From an uncultured Mycobacterium sp. (GTDB lineage Bacteria; Actinomycetota; Actinomycetes; Mycobacteriales; Mycobacteriaceae), in assembly GCA_900078375.1 (NCBI GenBank), contig FLQS01000025.1, positions 1-64,000 on the forward strand: a DNA stretch of 64,000 nt. Direction: 5' to 3'. The notes beneath the pieces are model-generated. The model had not been told where the DNA came from, made no database searches, and was given only the letters and a program-made list of their open reading frames with translations. This document shows positions 9,297 to 17,957 of the stretch, one piece after another. Numbering within the stretch: position 1 is the first letter of the stretch; every line of letters begins with the position of its first letter. The position numbers were made by a program, and so were the translations under genes.

Positions 9297-9800
9297 TCAC
9301 CCCGATGCAAGCGTCGGACTTCCCTTTCGCCTGATTTCCACACCGAGTTCGGCCGGGGGTACGAGATGACCTTCCGCGCAACGAATTTCGACGGTTGCGT
9401 CAGCCCCGCAGTCGAGGTGGGTCAGCCGTAACCGACTGTCGTTGCTCAGGTGGCGGCGCCCCCACTCGAACATCGACCACACCACCGGCATCAGGTCGGT
9501 GCCGGCCTCGGTGAGCACGTACTCGTCTCGGACCCGCTGGCCGGGCTCGCGGTACGGCTGCCTGGTCAGCAGGCCGGCGTCGACCAGTTCGGCAAGCCGG
9601 GCCGCGGTGGCGGCCTTGGTGATGCCCACCCGGCGGGCGAAGTCGTCGAACCGGGTGGTGCCGTAGTAGGCCTCGCGAAGGATCAGCATCGCCGACTTGG
9701 TTCCGATCACCGCCATGGTCTTTTCGATCGGGCATTTGCCGATCGCCGACCAGGTGTCGCGGTCAACCAGGGGGCCCTGCAGCACTGTCACGGATGTCAC
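9297..9800 (-). CDS. HxlR-family winged-helix transcriptional regulator
   Basis: The product is 167 residues. The HxlR signature is clear: CPIEKTMAVIG near the N-terminus, then LILREAYYGTTRFDDF, the recognition-helix region AATAARLAELVDAGLL and the wing YREPGQRVRDEYVLT. The C-terminal 45 residues extend beyond the minimal domain and contain two cysteines. It is transcribed divergently from the thiolase gene at 9886 across an 85-bp gap holding inverted repeats, so it probably controls itself and the thiolase. The start is the GTG at 9800. The effector is unknown. Confidence 0.9.
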   Translation of the reverse strand: MTSVTVLQGPLVDRDTWSAIGKCPIEKTMAVIGTKSAMLILREAYYGTTRFDDFARRVGITKAATAARLAELVDAGLLTRQPYREPGQRVRDEYVLTEAGTDLMPVVWSMFEWGRRHLSNDSRLRLTHLDCGADATVEIRCAEGHLVPPAELGVEIRRKGSPTLASG

Positions 9801-9810
9801 TTTCTTTCTG

Positions 9811-9864
9811 AGTTGTTTTCACTATACCTAGGTGTTATAGCTGAGTATAGAAAACAATACTCAG
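9811..9864. promoter_or_regulatory. Putative HxlR operator region between regulator and thiolase
   Basis: An inverted repeat CTGAGTAT-N8-ATACTCAG occupies 9841-9864. A related half-site in the opposite orientation, GAGTTGTTTTC, lies at about 9810-9820 and mirrors GAAAACAATAC at 9850-9860. A further 8-bp palindrome, ACCTAGGT, sits between them. The interval is AT-rich compared with its surroundings. The arrangement suits two dimer sites controlling both divergent promoters. Confidence 0.5.
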
Positions 9865-9885
9865 TGACGAGTTCAGGAGGACACC

Positions 9886-11073
9886 ATGGCCGGTTATGCA
9901 GGACGTGACGCCGTCATCGTCGGGGCGGTCCGCACGCCGATCGGCAAGGGCAAGCCCGGCGGCGCCTTGCACGGGGTGCTGCCCGCCGATCTGCTGGCCC
10001 ACAGCCTGACCGAGCTGGTGACGCGCACCGGCGTCGACCCGGCCGAGGTCGACGACGTGATCGCCGGCGCGGTGTCGCAGGTCGGTGACCAGGCGGTCAA
10101 CATCGCTCGCAACGCCTTGCTGGGCGCGGGCTTCCCCGACACCGTTCCCGGCACCACCGTCGATCGTCAGTGCGGTTCCAGCCAGCAGGCGATCTCGTTC
10201 GCCGCACAGGGCGTCATCGCCGGCGCCTACGACGTGGTGATCGCCGGCGGCGTGGAGTCGATGAGCCGGGTGCCGATGGGGTCGGCGGTACTGCCGGGCA
10301 GCGATCCGTTCGGCACCCGTTTCGCCGAGCGCTACTCCGAGGGGCTGGTACCGCAGGGCATCAGCGCCGAGCTGATCGCCGCGCGCTGGGGGCTGTCGCG
10401 CACCGAGCTCGACGAGTTCTCCGCCGCCAGCCACGAGAAGGCGGCGCGCGCCACCAAGGACGGCCTGTTCGACAACGAGCTGGCGCCGATCGCGGGCCTG
10501 CAGACGGACGAGATCATCCGGCCCGGCACCACGGTTGACACGCTGGCCGGACTGAAGCCCGCGTTCTACAGCGAGGCCTACGCTGCGCGCTTCCCCCAGA
10601 TCAACTGGGAGATCACGCCGGGCAACTCGTCACCGTTGTCCGACGGCAGCGCCGCGGTGCTGATCACCTCCTCTGAGGTGGCACGCAAGCACGGCTGGAA
10701 GCCGCTGGCCCGTATCCACACCACGACCGTCGTCGGCTCCGATCCGCTGTACATGCTGACCGGCGTCATCCCGGCGACCGAGAAGGTACTGGCCCGGGCC
10801 GGGCTGACCTTGGCCGACATCGACCTGTTCGAGGTCAACGAGGCCTTTGCGCCGGTGGTGTTGAGCTGGGCGACGGACATCGGGGCGGATCTTGGCAAGA
10901 CGAACGTCAACGGCGGCGCGATCGCGATCGGACACCCGCTGGGTGCCAGCGGTGCCCGGATCATGACCACGCTGGTCAACGCGCTGGAGCAGCGCGGCGG
11001 GCGTTACGGCCTGCAGACCATGTGCGAGGGCGGCGGCATGGCCAACGCCACGATCATCGAGCGGCTCGTCTGA
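9886..11073 (+). CDS. Acetyl-CoA acetyltransferase / thiolase
   Basis: The 395-residue protein is a full-length thiolase II family enzyme. The nucleophilic cysteine is Cys96 (VDRQCGSS), the GHPLG histidine is His350, and the second catalytic cysteine is Cys380 (MCEGGGMANATI). It either cleaves 3-oxoacyl-CoA with CoA or condenses two acetyl-CoA. The Shine-Dalgarno CAGGAGG lies just before the ATG. It diverges from an HxlR regulator and is followed after 5 bp by a DUF302 gene, probably co-transcribed. Chain-length preference, biosynthetic or degradative, cannot be assigned. Confidence 0.93.
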   Translation: MAGYAGRDAVIVGAVRTPIGKGKPGGALHGVLPADLLAHSLTELVTRTGVDPAEVDDVIAGAVSQVGDQAVNIARNALLGAGFPDTVPGTTVDRQCGSSQQAISFAAQGVIAGAYDVVIAGGVESMSRVPMGSAVLPGSDPFGTRFAERYSEGLVPQGISAELIAARWGLSRTELDEFSAASHEKAARATKDGLFDNELAPIAGLQTDEIIRPGTTVDTLAGLKPAFYSEAYAARFPQINWEITPGNSSPLSDGSAAVLITSSEVARKHGWKPLARIHTTTVVGSDPLYMLTGVIPATEKVLARAGLTLADIDLFEVNEAFAPVVLSWATDIGADLGKTNVNGGAIAIGHPLGASGARIMTTLVNALEQRGGRYGLQTMCEGGGMANATIIERLV

Positions 11074-11078
11074 GCGTC

Positions 11079-11564
11079 ATGACCGAGATCGGGTTCACCG
11101 GAGTGCGGGTGCGCTACGACAGCACCAAGAGTTACCACGAACTCCTCGCCGCGCTGCTCGCCGACATCGGCGAGCAGCCGGTGCCGATCAACGAGATCGG
11201 GGCGGCCGGCGGCGATTGGGAGTCGTACCGGGAGCGGGTCGAAAAGTACGTCGGTGCAAGCGGATTCATGCTGTTCGCGTTGCTTGACCACGGAGGCTGG
11301 ATTCCGAAGGCCGGCATCGAGCGCAAGGCGATGCGCGTGATCCTCGGTAACCCGTTGATCGCCATCACCATGATTCGCCAGGACGTGACGGCGGCCCTGT
11401 TCGCCCCCGTCGAGCTGTTGCTGCTCGACGAGCCCGGCGGCCACAGCAGCCTGACGTACGTCAAGCCGTCGTCGTTGATGGTCGTCGAGCCGAATCCGGC
11501 TCTGCTCGATGCTGCCGAACAACTCGACGCGAAGCTGGCAGCGCTGGCCGCCAAGGTGACCTAA
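11079..11564 (+). CDS. DUF302 domain protein
   Basis: The 161-residue product starts at ATG 11079, 5 bp after the thiolase stop. The C-terminal half matches DUF302: an RVILGNPLIAITMIR segment, the conserved PVELLLLDEPGG strand and SLTYVKPSSLM. The family has no established activity; several members bind ligands or metals in stress settings. An in-frame upstream start would overlap the thiolase gene and is not needed. The close coupling to the thiolase and HxlR regulator suggests a shared, possibly fatty-acid-related, condition of expression. Confidence 0.78.
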   Translation: MTEIGFTGVRVRYDSTKSYHELLAALLADIGEQPVPINEIGAAGGDWESYRERVEKYVGASGFMLFALLDHGGWIPKAGIERKAMRVILGNPLIAITMIRQDVTAALFAPVELLLLDEPGGHSSLTYVKPSSLMVVEPNPALLDAAEQLDAKLAALAAKVT

Positions 11565-11598
11565 ACCGCACCGAAGTGCAGTTGGCTAGGCAATACTC

Positions 11599-12039
11599 GT
11601 GCCGATGCAACCTAATCGGTTTTGTATCGCAGGAGTGCTGGCCGTCGCCCTGATCGCGGCGGGGTGCTCGAGCGACGACTCGTCCTCGGGATCGACGTCG
11701 ACCCAGACGACATCCGCGAGTGTGTCTGCCACCCAATCCAACTCGGCGACCACCACGTCGTCTGCGCCGGCCTCCTCGCCCGCGGCCGCCGGGGCGCTGG
11801 ACGACCCCACCTGCATGGACATCGGCTTCGCCAAAGACAATCTGATGGTCGCGACTAGCGGCGACAAGGCGCGCGCGAACGCCGACACGCTCGAAAAGTA
11901 CAGTCCCCCGGACCCGGTGAAGGCCGCCATCGAGCACTTCGTCACCACCGTCGGCGCCCAGCCCACCGATGCCGATCTCGACGCCAACCGGAACGCGATC
12001 ACCGATTGGCTCAAGCAGATCTGCCCGAACTTGAAGTAG
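11599..12039 (+). CDS. Lipoprotein of unknown function
   Basis: The 146-residue product has a signal peptide with a lipobox (LIAAGC, lipidated Cys23). A Ser/Thr/Ala-rich linker to about residue 68 is followed by a small domain with two cysteines (DPTCMDIG and QICPNLK) that probably form a disulfide. The GTG at 11599 gives MPMQ; an ATG at 11605 is equally possible and leaves the signal peptide intact. Its stop directly abuts that of the convergent nitroreductase gene. The protein resembles small exported mycobacterial lipoproteins, with no assignable function. Confidence 0.72.
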   Translation: MPMQPNRFCIAGVLAVALIAAGCSSDDSSSGSTSTQTTSASVSATQSNSATTTSSAPASSPAAAGALDDPTCMDIGFAKDNLMVATSGDKARANADTLEKYSPPDPVKAAIEHFVTTVGAQPTDADLDANRNAITDWLKQICPNLK

Positions 12040-12468
12040 CTAGACCCGGGTCAGCTCGAACAGCGGGATGACCCGGCTGGTCTTCTCCTGGTACTCGCCG
12101 AACCCGGGGGCTTCGGCAACGACCTTCGGGTAGGCCTCGTCCCGCTCCTCGCGCGAGAACTCGCGGGCGACCACGTCATAGGCATCCGTGCCGATCTCGA
12201 TGTGCGCCGCCGGGTTGGCCCGCAGGTTGTGCACCCAGTCCGGGTTGGTGTCCGCCCCGGCCTTCGAGCCGATGATGATCAGCTTGCCGTCGACGTTGAA
12301 GTAGGCCAGCGGCGCCAGCCGCGGCTGGCGCGACTTCGCCCCGGTGGTGTGCAGCAGCAACAGCGGGCGGCCCTCGAACGGCCCGCCGACGACACCGGCG
12401 TTGGCCCGGAATTCCTCGACGATGTTGGTGTTGAAATCGTTCATGAACGACGCGTCAGGTGAGCTCAT
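12040..12468 (-). CDS. Deazaflavin (F420)-dependent nitroreductase-family oxidoreductase
   Basis: The 142-residue product belongs to the DDN family of split-barrel F420H2-dependent enzymes. Family segments are NIVEEFRANAG at the start, RPLLLLHTTGAKSRQPRLA, NPDWVHNLRANPAAHIEIG and the C-terminal YQEKTSRVIPLFELTR. Such proteins reduce quinones, nitro-compounds or unsaturated substrates using F420H2. The ATG at 12468 overlaps the aspS stop codon (ATGA, 12465-12468), so it is translated in the wake of aspS. A longer reading frame continues upstream but runs out of frame inside aspS and is not coding. Confidence 0.9.
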   Translation of the reverse strand: MSSPDASFMNDFNTNIVEEFRANAGVVGGPFEGRPLLLLHTTGAKSRQPRLAPLAYFNVDGKLIIIGSKAGADTNPDWVHNLRANPAAHIEIGTDAYDVVAREFSREERDEAYPKVVAEAPGFGEYQEKTSRVIPLFELTRV

Positions 12469-14243
12469 GGCTTGTCCAGCTTCTCGGGCTTGAAATCTAT
12501 TCCGGATTCCTTGCGCTGCTGCGCGGTGATCGGAGCCGGCGCATCGGTCAGCGGGTCGACCCCACCGCCGGACTTCGGGAACGCGATCACCTCGCGGATC
12601 GAGTCCACCCCGGCCAGCAGCGCGACGATGCGATCCCAGCCGAACGCGATGCCGCCGTGCGGGGGCGCGCCAAAGGTGAAGGCGTCCAACAGGAATCCGA
12701 ACTTGTCCTGGGCCTCGTCGTGATCGATGCCCATCATGGCGAACACCCGCTCCTGCACGTCGCGCCGATGGATACGGATCGACCCGCCGCCGATCTCGTT
12801 GCCGTTGCAGACGATGTCGTAGGCGTTGGCCATCGACGAACCCGGATCGGTGTCGAAGGTGGCCTCCGACTCCGGTTGCGGCGCGGTGAACGCGTGGTGC
12901 GCCGCGGTCCACGCGCCCGAGCCGACGGCGACGTCACCGGACGCGGTGGCCTCGTCGGCCGGTTCGAACAGCGGCCAGTCCACCACCCAGGTGAACGCCC
13001 AGGCCGCCGGGTCGATGAGGTTCAGGCGTTTGGCGATCTCGATGCGCGTGGCACCGAGCAGCGCGCGGGCGCCCTTGGCCGTGCCGGCCGCGAAGAACAC
13101 GCAGTCCCCCGGCTTGGCGCCGACATGACCGGCCAGCCCGTCTCGTTCTGCGTCGGACAGGTTCTTGGCGACCGGCCCGCTCAGTTCCCCGTCCTCGCCG
13201 ATCAGCACATAGGCCAGACCCTTGTGCCCACGCTGTTTGGCGAATTCCTGCCAGCCGTCCAGTGTCCGGCGCGGTTGCGACGCCCCGCCCGGCATCACGA
13301 CGGCACCGACGTAGACCGCCTGGAATACCCGGAACGGGGTGTCGGTGAAGTACTCGGTGCACTCGACGAGTTCGACGCCGAAACGCAGATCCGGCTTGTC
13401 GGAGCCGAACCGGCGCATCGCGTCGGCGTGGCTGATTCGCGGGATCGGTGTCGGGAGGTCGTAGCCGATCGTGGACCAGACCGCCCGCAGCACTTCCTCC
13501 GAGACCGCGATGACGTCGTCGGCGTCGACGAAACTCATCTCCATGTCCAGCTGGGTGAACTCCGGCTGGCGGTCGGCCCGGAAATCCTCATCGCGATAGC
13601 AGCGCGCGATCTGGTAGTAGCGCTCCATGCCCGCCACCATCAACAGCTGCTTGAACAGCTGCGGACTTTGCGGCAGCGCATAGAACGAGCCGGGCTGCAG
13701 GCGGGCCGGCACCAGGAAGTCGCGCGCACCCTCCGGCGTCGAGCGAGTCAGCGTCGGCGTTTCGATCTCGACGAAATCGTGGCTTGCCAGCACCGAGCGC
13801 GCGGCTGCATTGACCTTGGAGCGCAACCGGATCGCGTCACCCGACCCGCCCTCGCGGCGCATGTCGAGATAGCGGTACTTCAGCCGGGCTTCCTCGCCGG
13901 CCTGCTCGTCGAGCTGGAATGGCAGTGGGGCGCACTCCCCCAGCACCGTCAACGACGTCGCATTGACTTCGATCTCACCGGTGGGGATCTCGGCGTTGGC
14001 GTTGCCGTCGGGGCGAACCTCGACCACACCCTCGACGGCGACGCAGAACTCGGCGCGCAGCCGGTGGGCCTGAGCCAGCACGTCGGCGTCGCGGAAAACG
14101 ACCTGAGAGACGCCCGACGAGTCGCGCAGATCGATGAAGATGACACCGCCGTGGTCACGCCGGCGTGCCACCCAACCGGCGAGGGTGACCGTCCGTCCGG
14201 CGTCGGTGGCCCGCAACGTACCGGCGGCGTGACTGCGCAGCAC
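12465..14243 (-). CDS. aspS: Aspartyl-tRNA synthetase
   Basis: The 592-residue class II synthetase is close to the mycobacterial length (about 596). In order it has an N-terminal OB-fold anticodon-binding domain (TVTLAGWVARRRDHGG), class II motif 2 (YYQIARCYRDEDFRADRQPEFTQ region), the bacterial GAD insertion, and motif 3 (HGGIAFGWDRIVALLAG). Many actinobacterial members also charge tRNA-Asn and rely on GatCAB; that is family knowledge. Translation starts at GTG 14243 with the family start (LRSHAAGTLRA). The next gene, an F420-type oxidoreductase, overlaps its stop by 4 bp. Confidence 0.97.
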   Translation of the reverse strand: MLRSHAAGTLRATDAGRTVTLAGWVARRRDHGGVIFIDLRDSSGVSQVVFRDADVLAQAHRLRAEFCVAVEGVVEVRPDGNANAEIPTGEIEVNATSLTVLGECAPLPFQLDEQAGEEARLKYRYLDMRREGGSGDAIRLRSKVNAAARSVLASHDFVEIETPTLTRSTPEGARDFLVPARLQPGSFYALPQSPQLFKQLLMVAGMERYYQIARCYRDEDFRADRQPEFTQLDMEMSFVDADDVIAVSEEVLRAVWSTIGYDLPTPIPRISHADAMRRFGSDKPDLRFGVELVECTEYFTDTPFRVFQAVYVGAVVMPGGASQPRRTLDGWQEFAKQRGHKGLAYVLIGEDGELSGPVAKNLSDAERDGLAGHVGAKPGDCVFFAAGTAKGARALLGATRIEIAKRLNLIDPAAWAFTWVVDWPLFEPADEATASGDVAVGSGAWTAAHHAFTAPQPESEATFDTDPGSSMANAYDIVCNGNEIGGGSIRIHRRDVQERVFAMMGIDHDEAQDKFGFLLDAFTFGAPPHGGIAFGWDRIVALLAGVDSIREVIAFPKSGGGVDPLTDAPAPITAQQRKESGIDFKPEKLDKP

Positions 14244-14358
14244 TCAAAACTCCTGGGGTGTAGACGAACCAAGTATGGAAATCGAGGGATCAGTCTATGA
14301 GGTGGACCCGACCGGACATTCGTCACCTCGGTGTATGGTCTCCCACGGAGGTAGCCCG

Positions 14359-14856
14359 ATGACCACGATGTATCCCTGCGAGCGCGTCGACCTGGACTGG
14401 ATCAAGACCGCGCCGTTCCGCTTCTCCAACAGCGTGGACCTCGCGATCACGCCCGAGCAGCTGTTCGACGTCCTCGCCGACGCCGAGTCCTGGCCGCAGT
14501 GGGCGAAGGTCATCACCAAGGTCACCTGGACCAGTCCCAAGCCCTACGGCGTCGGCACCACCCGCACCGTCGACATGCTCGGCGGGCTGGTCGGCGACGA
14601 GGAGTTCCTGGCCTGGGAGCCGTTCCGCTACATGGCTTTTCGGTTCAACACCTGCTCGAACAAGGTGGTCGCCGCATTCGCCGAGGAGTACACGGTGGTG
14701 GAAACGCCGGGTGGCTGCCGGTTGACCTGGACGTTGGCGCAGAAGGCGAACGGGCCGGCCCGGGTGGGTCTGCTGGTAGGCGGACCGCTGATGAATCTGT
14801 CGTTCAAGTGGTTCCTGGCCAACCTGCGGCGGTACACCGACAAGCACTACGGCTGA
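14359..14856 (+). CDS. SRPBCC (START-like) polyketide cyclase/dehydrase family protein
   Basis: The 165-residue product shows the helix-grip SRPBCC pattern: the strand SVDLAITPEQLFDVLADAE, the short helix segment WPQWAKVI, later strands LAWEPFRYMAFRF and EEYTVVETPGGCRLTWTL, and a long C-terminal helix (LSFKWFLANLRRYTDKHY). These proteins enclose a hydrophobic ligand cavity; the ligand is unknown. I chose the ATG at 14359 because GGAGG lies 8-9 bases upstream; a longer in-frame extension exists but has no such support. The 115-bp gap to divergent aspS holds both promoters. Confidence 0.82.
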   Translation: MTTMYPCERVDLDWIKTAPFRFSNSVDLAITPEQLFDVLADAESWPQWAKVITKVTWTSPKPYGVGTTRTVDMLGGLVGDEEFLAWEPFRYMAFRFNTCSNKVVAAFAEEYTVVETPGGCRLTWTLAQKANGPARVGLLVGGPLMNLSFKWFLANLRRYTDKHYG

Positions 14857-14862
14857 TCGGAC

Positions 14863-16344
14863 TCAGTAGATCCCTGCCCAGGCTTCGCGGCGCTGGGCGT
14901 CCGGGTCGTCGACGGAGACGTCGCGGTTCGACTGAATGACCCGGGTGCGCCGCCGCGCGGTGTCGTAGCGGGGCCAGTCGTCGAGCGCGCCATGCGTGGC
15001 GAAATTCAGCCAGGTGCGCTGCATGCGGCGGCCCACGGCGGGCTGCACGCGCCGGCCCAGCGGATGCAGCTTGCGGCCCAGATATGAGCCGTAGCTGTGC
15101 TGGATGTGCACGATCTCGCTGCCATGGGTGGCGCCGAGCCCCAACATCCGCAGCGTCCAGGTGGTGTGGTCGAACCGGTAGACGTGGGTGGTCGCGTGCG
15201 GACTGTACGCGTCGGCGAACGCCCAGGTCGGCGCCCCGAACATCACATCGGAGCCGACCGCGATCTGGGACCGCCTGCGTGGGTAGTCGGGGTAACCGGC
15301 CAGCACCCGATCCCTGTCGTCGGGCGCCACCCGGTCGAAGTACGCGTCGATGCTCTCGACTGTCGTCGGCAGCATGGGCGGCTTGGCCCAGGCGAACATC
15401 GACGCCTCGTGGCTGTTGGTCCCCACGATCAGCGGCACCCGGTTGACCTCACCGGCCCGCGCGGCCTCGATCGGGTGTCGCGGCAGCAGGTCCACCCCGT
15501 AGGTGAGCCCGTAGGCCAGCGTCGGGCTGGTGGCCACGCTGCGGCGCTGGATCTCACCGGCCGCGCGGCGCAGGACCCGCTGCGGCAGAACTGGGAACGC
15601 AGCCGGATCGGAACCCACCACATCGACGAATTCGTGTGCCCGGCGCGCTCGGGTGGCGCGGTCCGCGATCAGCGGGAGCGCCGGGCTCTGGGCGATCGCG
15701 CGGGCGAACAGGCCCGCACCGGCAGGGCTGGCCAACAGCGCCAGCACCGACGTCGCCCCGGCCGACTCACCGAAGATGGTGACGCGCTGCGGGTCTCCGC
15801 CGAACGCGGCGATGTTGTCCTGCACCCAGCGCAACGCCGCGATCTGGTCCCGCAGACACAGGTTGTCGGCGAAACCGGGACCGAGGTCGCCGAGTTCGAA
15901 GCCACCGAACACCCCGAGCCGGTAGGTCACGTTGACCACCACCACGCCGCCGTTGGCGGCCAGCCGCGAGCCGTTGTACAGCTGCAGCTGCCCGGCGCCA
16001 TAGACGAAGGCGCCGCCGGGAATCCAGACCATGACGGGCAACGGCCCGTCCGCGCGCGGCGGTGCCCAGACCGTCAGGGTCAGGCAGGCTTCGTCACGGA
16101 TCTTCGGGTCGTCACGTCCGCCGCCCACGAACGAGCGGCCCTGCGGGGGCATCGGTCCGAACTCGATGGCGTCGCGCACGCCCGACCATGGCTGCGGTGG
16201 GATGGGCGCCCGGAACCGGCGATCGCCGACGGGTTGCTCAGCATAGGGAATGCCGCGCCAGACCCGGACGCCGTGCTCGGTGGCCCCGCACACGGCACCT
16301 AGGGAGGTGTAAACCACGGTCGACGGATCCGCGACGACGGGCAC
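14863..16344 (-). CDS. Type B carboxylesterase
   Basis: The 493-residue alpha/beta hydrolase has the type-B esterase layout. Family segments are RVWRGIPYAEQPVGDRRF, the EACLTLTVWAP block, the oxyanion region WIPGGAFVYG, and the nucleophile elbow FGESAGATS (Ser194). The acidic residue is probably in NSHEASMF and the histidine in LGATHGSEI. It hydrolyses carboxylic esters; no lipobox is seen, so it may be cytoplasmic. The GTG at 16344 gives the family start and avoids overlap with the divergent metallopeptidase. The C-terminal RMQRTWLNFATHG segment is typical. Confidence 0.9.
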   Translation of the reverse strand: MPVVADPSTVVYTSLGAVCGATEHGVRVWRGIPYAEQPVGDRRFRAPIPPQPWSGVRDAIEFGPMPPQGRSFVGGGRDDPKIRDEACLTLTVWAPPRADGPLPVMVWIPGGAFVYGAGQLQLYNGSRLAANGGVVVVNVTYRLGVFGGFELGDLGPGFADNLCLRDQIAALRWVQDNIAAFGGDPQRVTIFGESAGATSVLALLASPAGAGLFARAIAQSPALPLIADRATRARRAHEFVDVVGSDPAAFPVLPQRVLRRAAGEIQRRSVATSPTLAYGLTYGVDLLPRHPIEAARAGEVNRVPLIVGTNSHEASMFAWAKPPMLPTTVESIDAYFDRVAPDDRDRVLAGYPDYPRRRSQIAVGSDVMFGAPTWAFADAYSPHATTHVYRFDHTTWTLRMLGLGATHGSEIVHIQHSYGSYLGRKLHPLGRRVQPAVGRRMQRTWLNFATHGALDDWPRYDTARRRTRVIQSNRDVSVDDPDAQRREAWAGIY

Positions 16345-16416
16345 GGCGCAATCGTAGTGTGGCAAGGTGAACGAGCCGGGAAGTCTGCGCTGGAGTGTCG
16401 ATCTCGAGGAGTGGCC

Positions 16417-17298
16417 ATGACCTTCAACGAAGGTATGCAAATCGACACGAGCACCACCTCGACCGGCGGGGGCAGCGGTCGCGGCATCGCCATCGGCGGT
16501 GGTCTCGGCGGCCTGGTGGTGGTGTTGCTGGCGGTGTTCCTCGGGGTCGACCCCAGCCAGGTGCTCCCCCAGCAGCCGGCCCTACCGCCCGGCGCCGAGC
16601 AGTCCTCGGGGTATGACCTGAGTAAGTGCAAGACCGGCGCCGACGCCAACGAATACGTCGAGTGCCGGGTGGTGGCCACCGGTAACTCCGTCGATGGTGT
16701 GTGGGCCGACCTGCTCAAGGGCTACACCCGCCCCAAGATGATGCTGTTCAAGAACAGCGTGCAAACCGGCTGCGGACCGGCCACCAGCGATGTCGGGCCG
16801 TTCTACTGCCCGGTGGACAAGACCGCGTACTTCGACACCGATTTCTTCGATGTCCTCAAGACCCAATTCGGTTCCAGCGGTGGCCCGTTGGCGCAGGAGT
16901 ACGTGGTCGCCCACGAATACGGCCACCACGTCCAGGACCTGCTCGGCGTACTCGGCCGCGCCCAGCAGGGGGCGCAGGGCGCCACCGGCGGCAGTGTGCG
17001 TACCGAATTGCAGGCCGACTGCTACGCCGGCGTGTGGGCGCACTACGCAGCCATCACCAAGCAGCCCGGCACCGACGTGACCTATCTGGAACCCTTGACC
17101 GATAAGGACATTGCCGACGCGTTGTCGGCCGCGGCGTCGGTGGGTGACGATCGGATTCAGAAGCAGGCGACCGGACGCGTCAACCCCGAGCAGTGGACGC
17201 ACGGTTCGTCGGCCGAACGCCAGAAGTGGTTCACCACCGGCTACCAGACCGGTGACCCCAAGCAGTGCGACACGTTCAAGGCCGGGGATCTGGGCTAG
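16417..17298 (+). CDS. Neutral zinc metallopeptidase, YpfJ/Rv2575 type
   Basis: The 293-residue protein has a short cytoplasmic N-terminus, a Gly-rich stretch and one membrane helix (about residues 27-45), then an extracytoplasmic domain. Its zinc-binding motif HEYGHH begins at His166 (HExxH, His166-Glu167-His170), and a downstream acidic ligand region follows (LQADCYAGVWAHY). This is the putative neutral zinc metallopeptidase family (PF04228). Four cysteines (about 71, 83, 119 and 131) suggest disulfides outside the membrane. The ATG at 16417 is chosen because GAGGA lies 6-7 bases upstream. The last 23 bp overlap the convergent DUF427 gene. Confidence 0.9.
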   Translation: MTFNEGMQIDTSTTSTGGGSGRGIAIGGGLGGLVVVLLAVFLGVDPSQVLPQQPALPPGAEQSSGYDLSKCKTGADANEYVECRVVATGNSVDGVWADLLKGYTRPKMMLFKNSVQTGCGPATSDVGPFYCPVDKTAYFDTDFFDVLKTQFGSSGGPLAQEYVVAHEYGHHVQDLLGVLGRAQQGAQGATGGSVRTELQADCYAGVWAHYAAITKQPGTDVTYLEPLTDKDIADALSAAASVGDDRIQKQATGRVNPEQWTHGSSAERQKWFTTGYQTGDPKQCDTFKAGDLG

Positions 17299-17953
17299 GC
17301 AGTTCGGCAATGACGTCAGCCCGCTCCGGGTCGAAGCTGAAATAGCCCGTGATGGGCCGGGTTTCGGGTAGCGGATCGCCGTAGCTCCAGGCCACGTCCT
17401 CGACGTCGCCGGCGGCCCAGTAACTCGCGTACCCCTTGTAGTTGCAGTAGCTCGACGTGGCGGTCGGGCGCAGCAGGTCGGTACGCACATGCTCGGGCGC
17501 AACGTAAAGCCTTGGCGCCAGAGCTGTCTCGAACACGATCATGGTGTCGTCGGTGTCCACCAGCACGCCGCCCGCGACCTCGACACGCAACCGCCGCCGG
17601 GTGGGCCGGCAATCGACGCGGTGATACGGGTTGGGCGGATAGTGCACCAGGGTGCGGCCCTCCTCCAGCCAGCTATCTACGGCGCCCCACGGCACCCGCA
17701 CATAGCCGGGCGCGGCCTCTTCGGGTTCGGTTGGCAGATGGGCTGTTTCACCGACCGGGAAGACGTAGCTCAGCGGCGCCCCGGCGCGGTGGACCATCAG
17801 CGCGTTCTCGGTGTCGATGACCAGCTGCCCGTCGCGCACCGCCTGCACCCGGCGCGGATGGGGCTCGACGTAGACGATCGGCTCGGCCACCGGTGGAAAG
17901 AACCAGCCGGCCCGATCCGGACCGAGTGGGCCACGCCCGGCGACCAGGCTCAT
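17276..17953 (-). CDS. Double DUF427 domain protein
   Basis: The 225-residue product contains two DUF427 units. The first (about residues 25-105) has YVEPHPRRVQAVRDGQLVID. The second (about 118-210) has the diagnostic RLYVAPEHVR, SYCNYKGYASYW and GYFSFDPERADV. The fold is a small beta-barrel of unknown function, common in actinobacteria. It follows the acyl-CoA thioesterase gene after 4 bp, so the two form an operon reading away from the TetR gene. Its 3' end overlaps the metallopeptidase gene by 23 bp on the opposite strand. Confidence 0.88.
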   Translation of the reverse strand: MSLVAGRGPLGPDRAGWFFPPVAEPIVYVEPHPRRVQAVRDGQLVIDTENALMVHRAGAPLSYVFPVGETAHLPTEPEEAAPGYVRVPWGAVDSWLEEGRTLVHYPPNPYHRVDCRPTRRRLRVEVAGGVLVDTDDTMIVFETALAPRLYVAPEHVRTDLLRPTATSSYCNYKGYASYWAAGDVEDVAWSYGDPLPETRPITGYFSFDPERADVIAELPSPDPRP

Positions 17954-17957
17954 CGCG

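Noticed and set aside
12469..12912. Longer N-terminus for the F420-type oxidoreductase
   Set aside because: The open frame continues upstream, but that part lies within aspS in another frame. The ATG at 12468 with a 4-bp overlap gives the normal family length.
12459..14300. 613-codon plus-strand open frame
   Set aside because: It is antisense to aspS; the minus strand encodes clear class II synthetase motifs and the plus frame has none.
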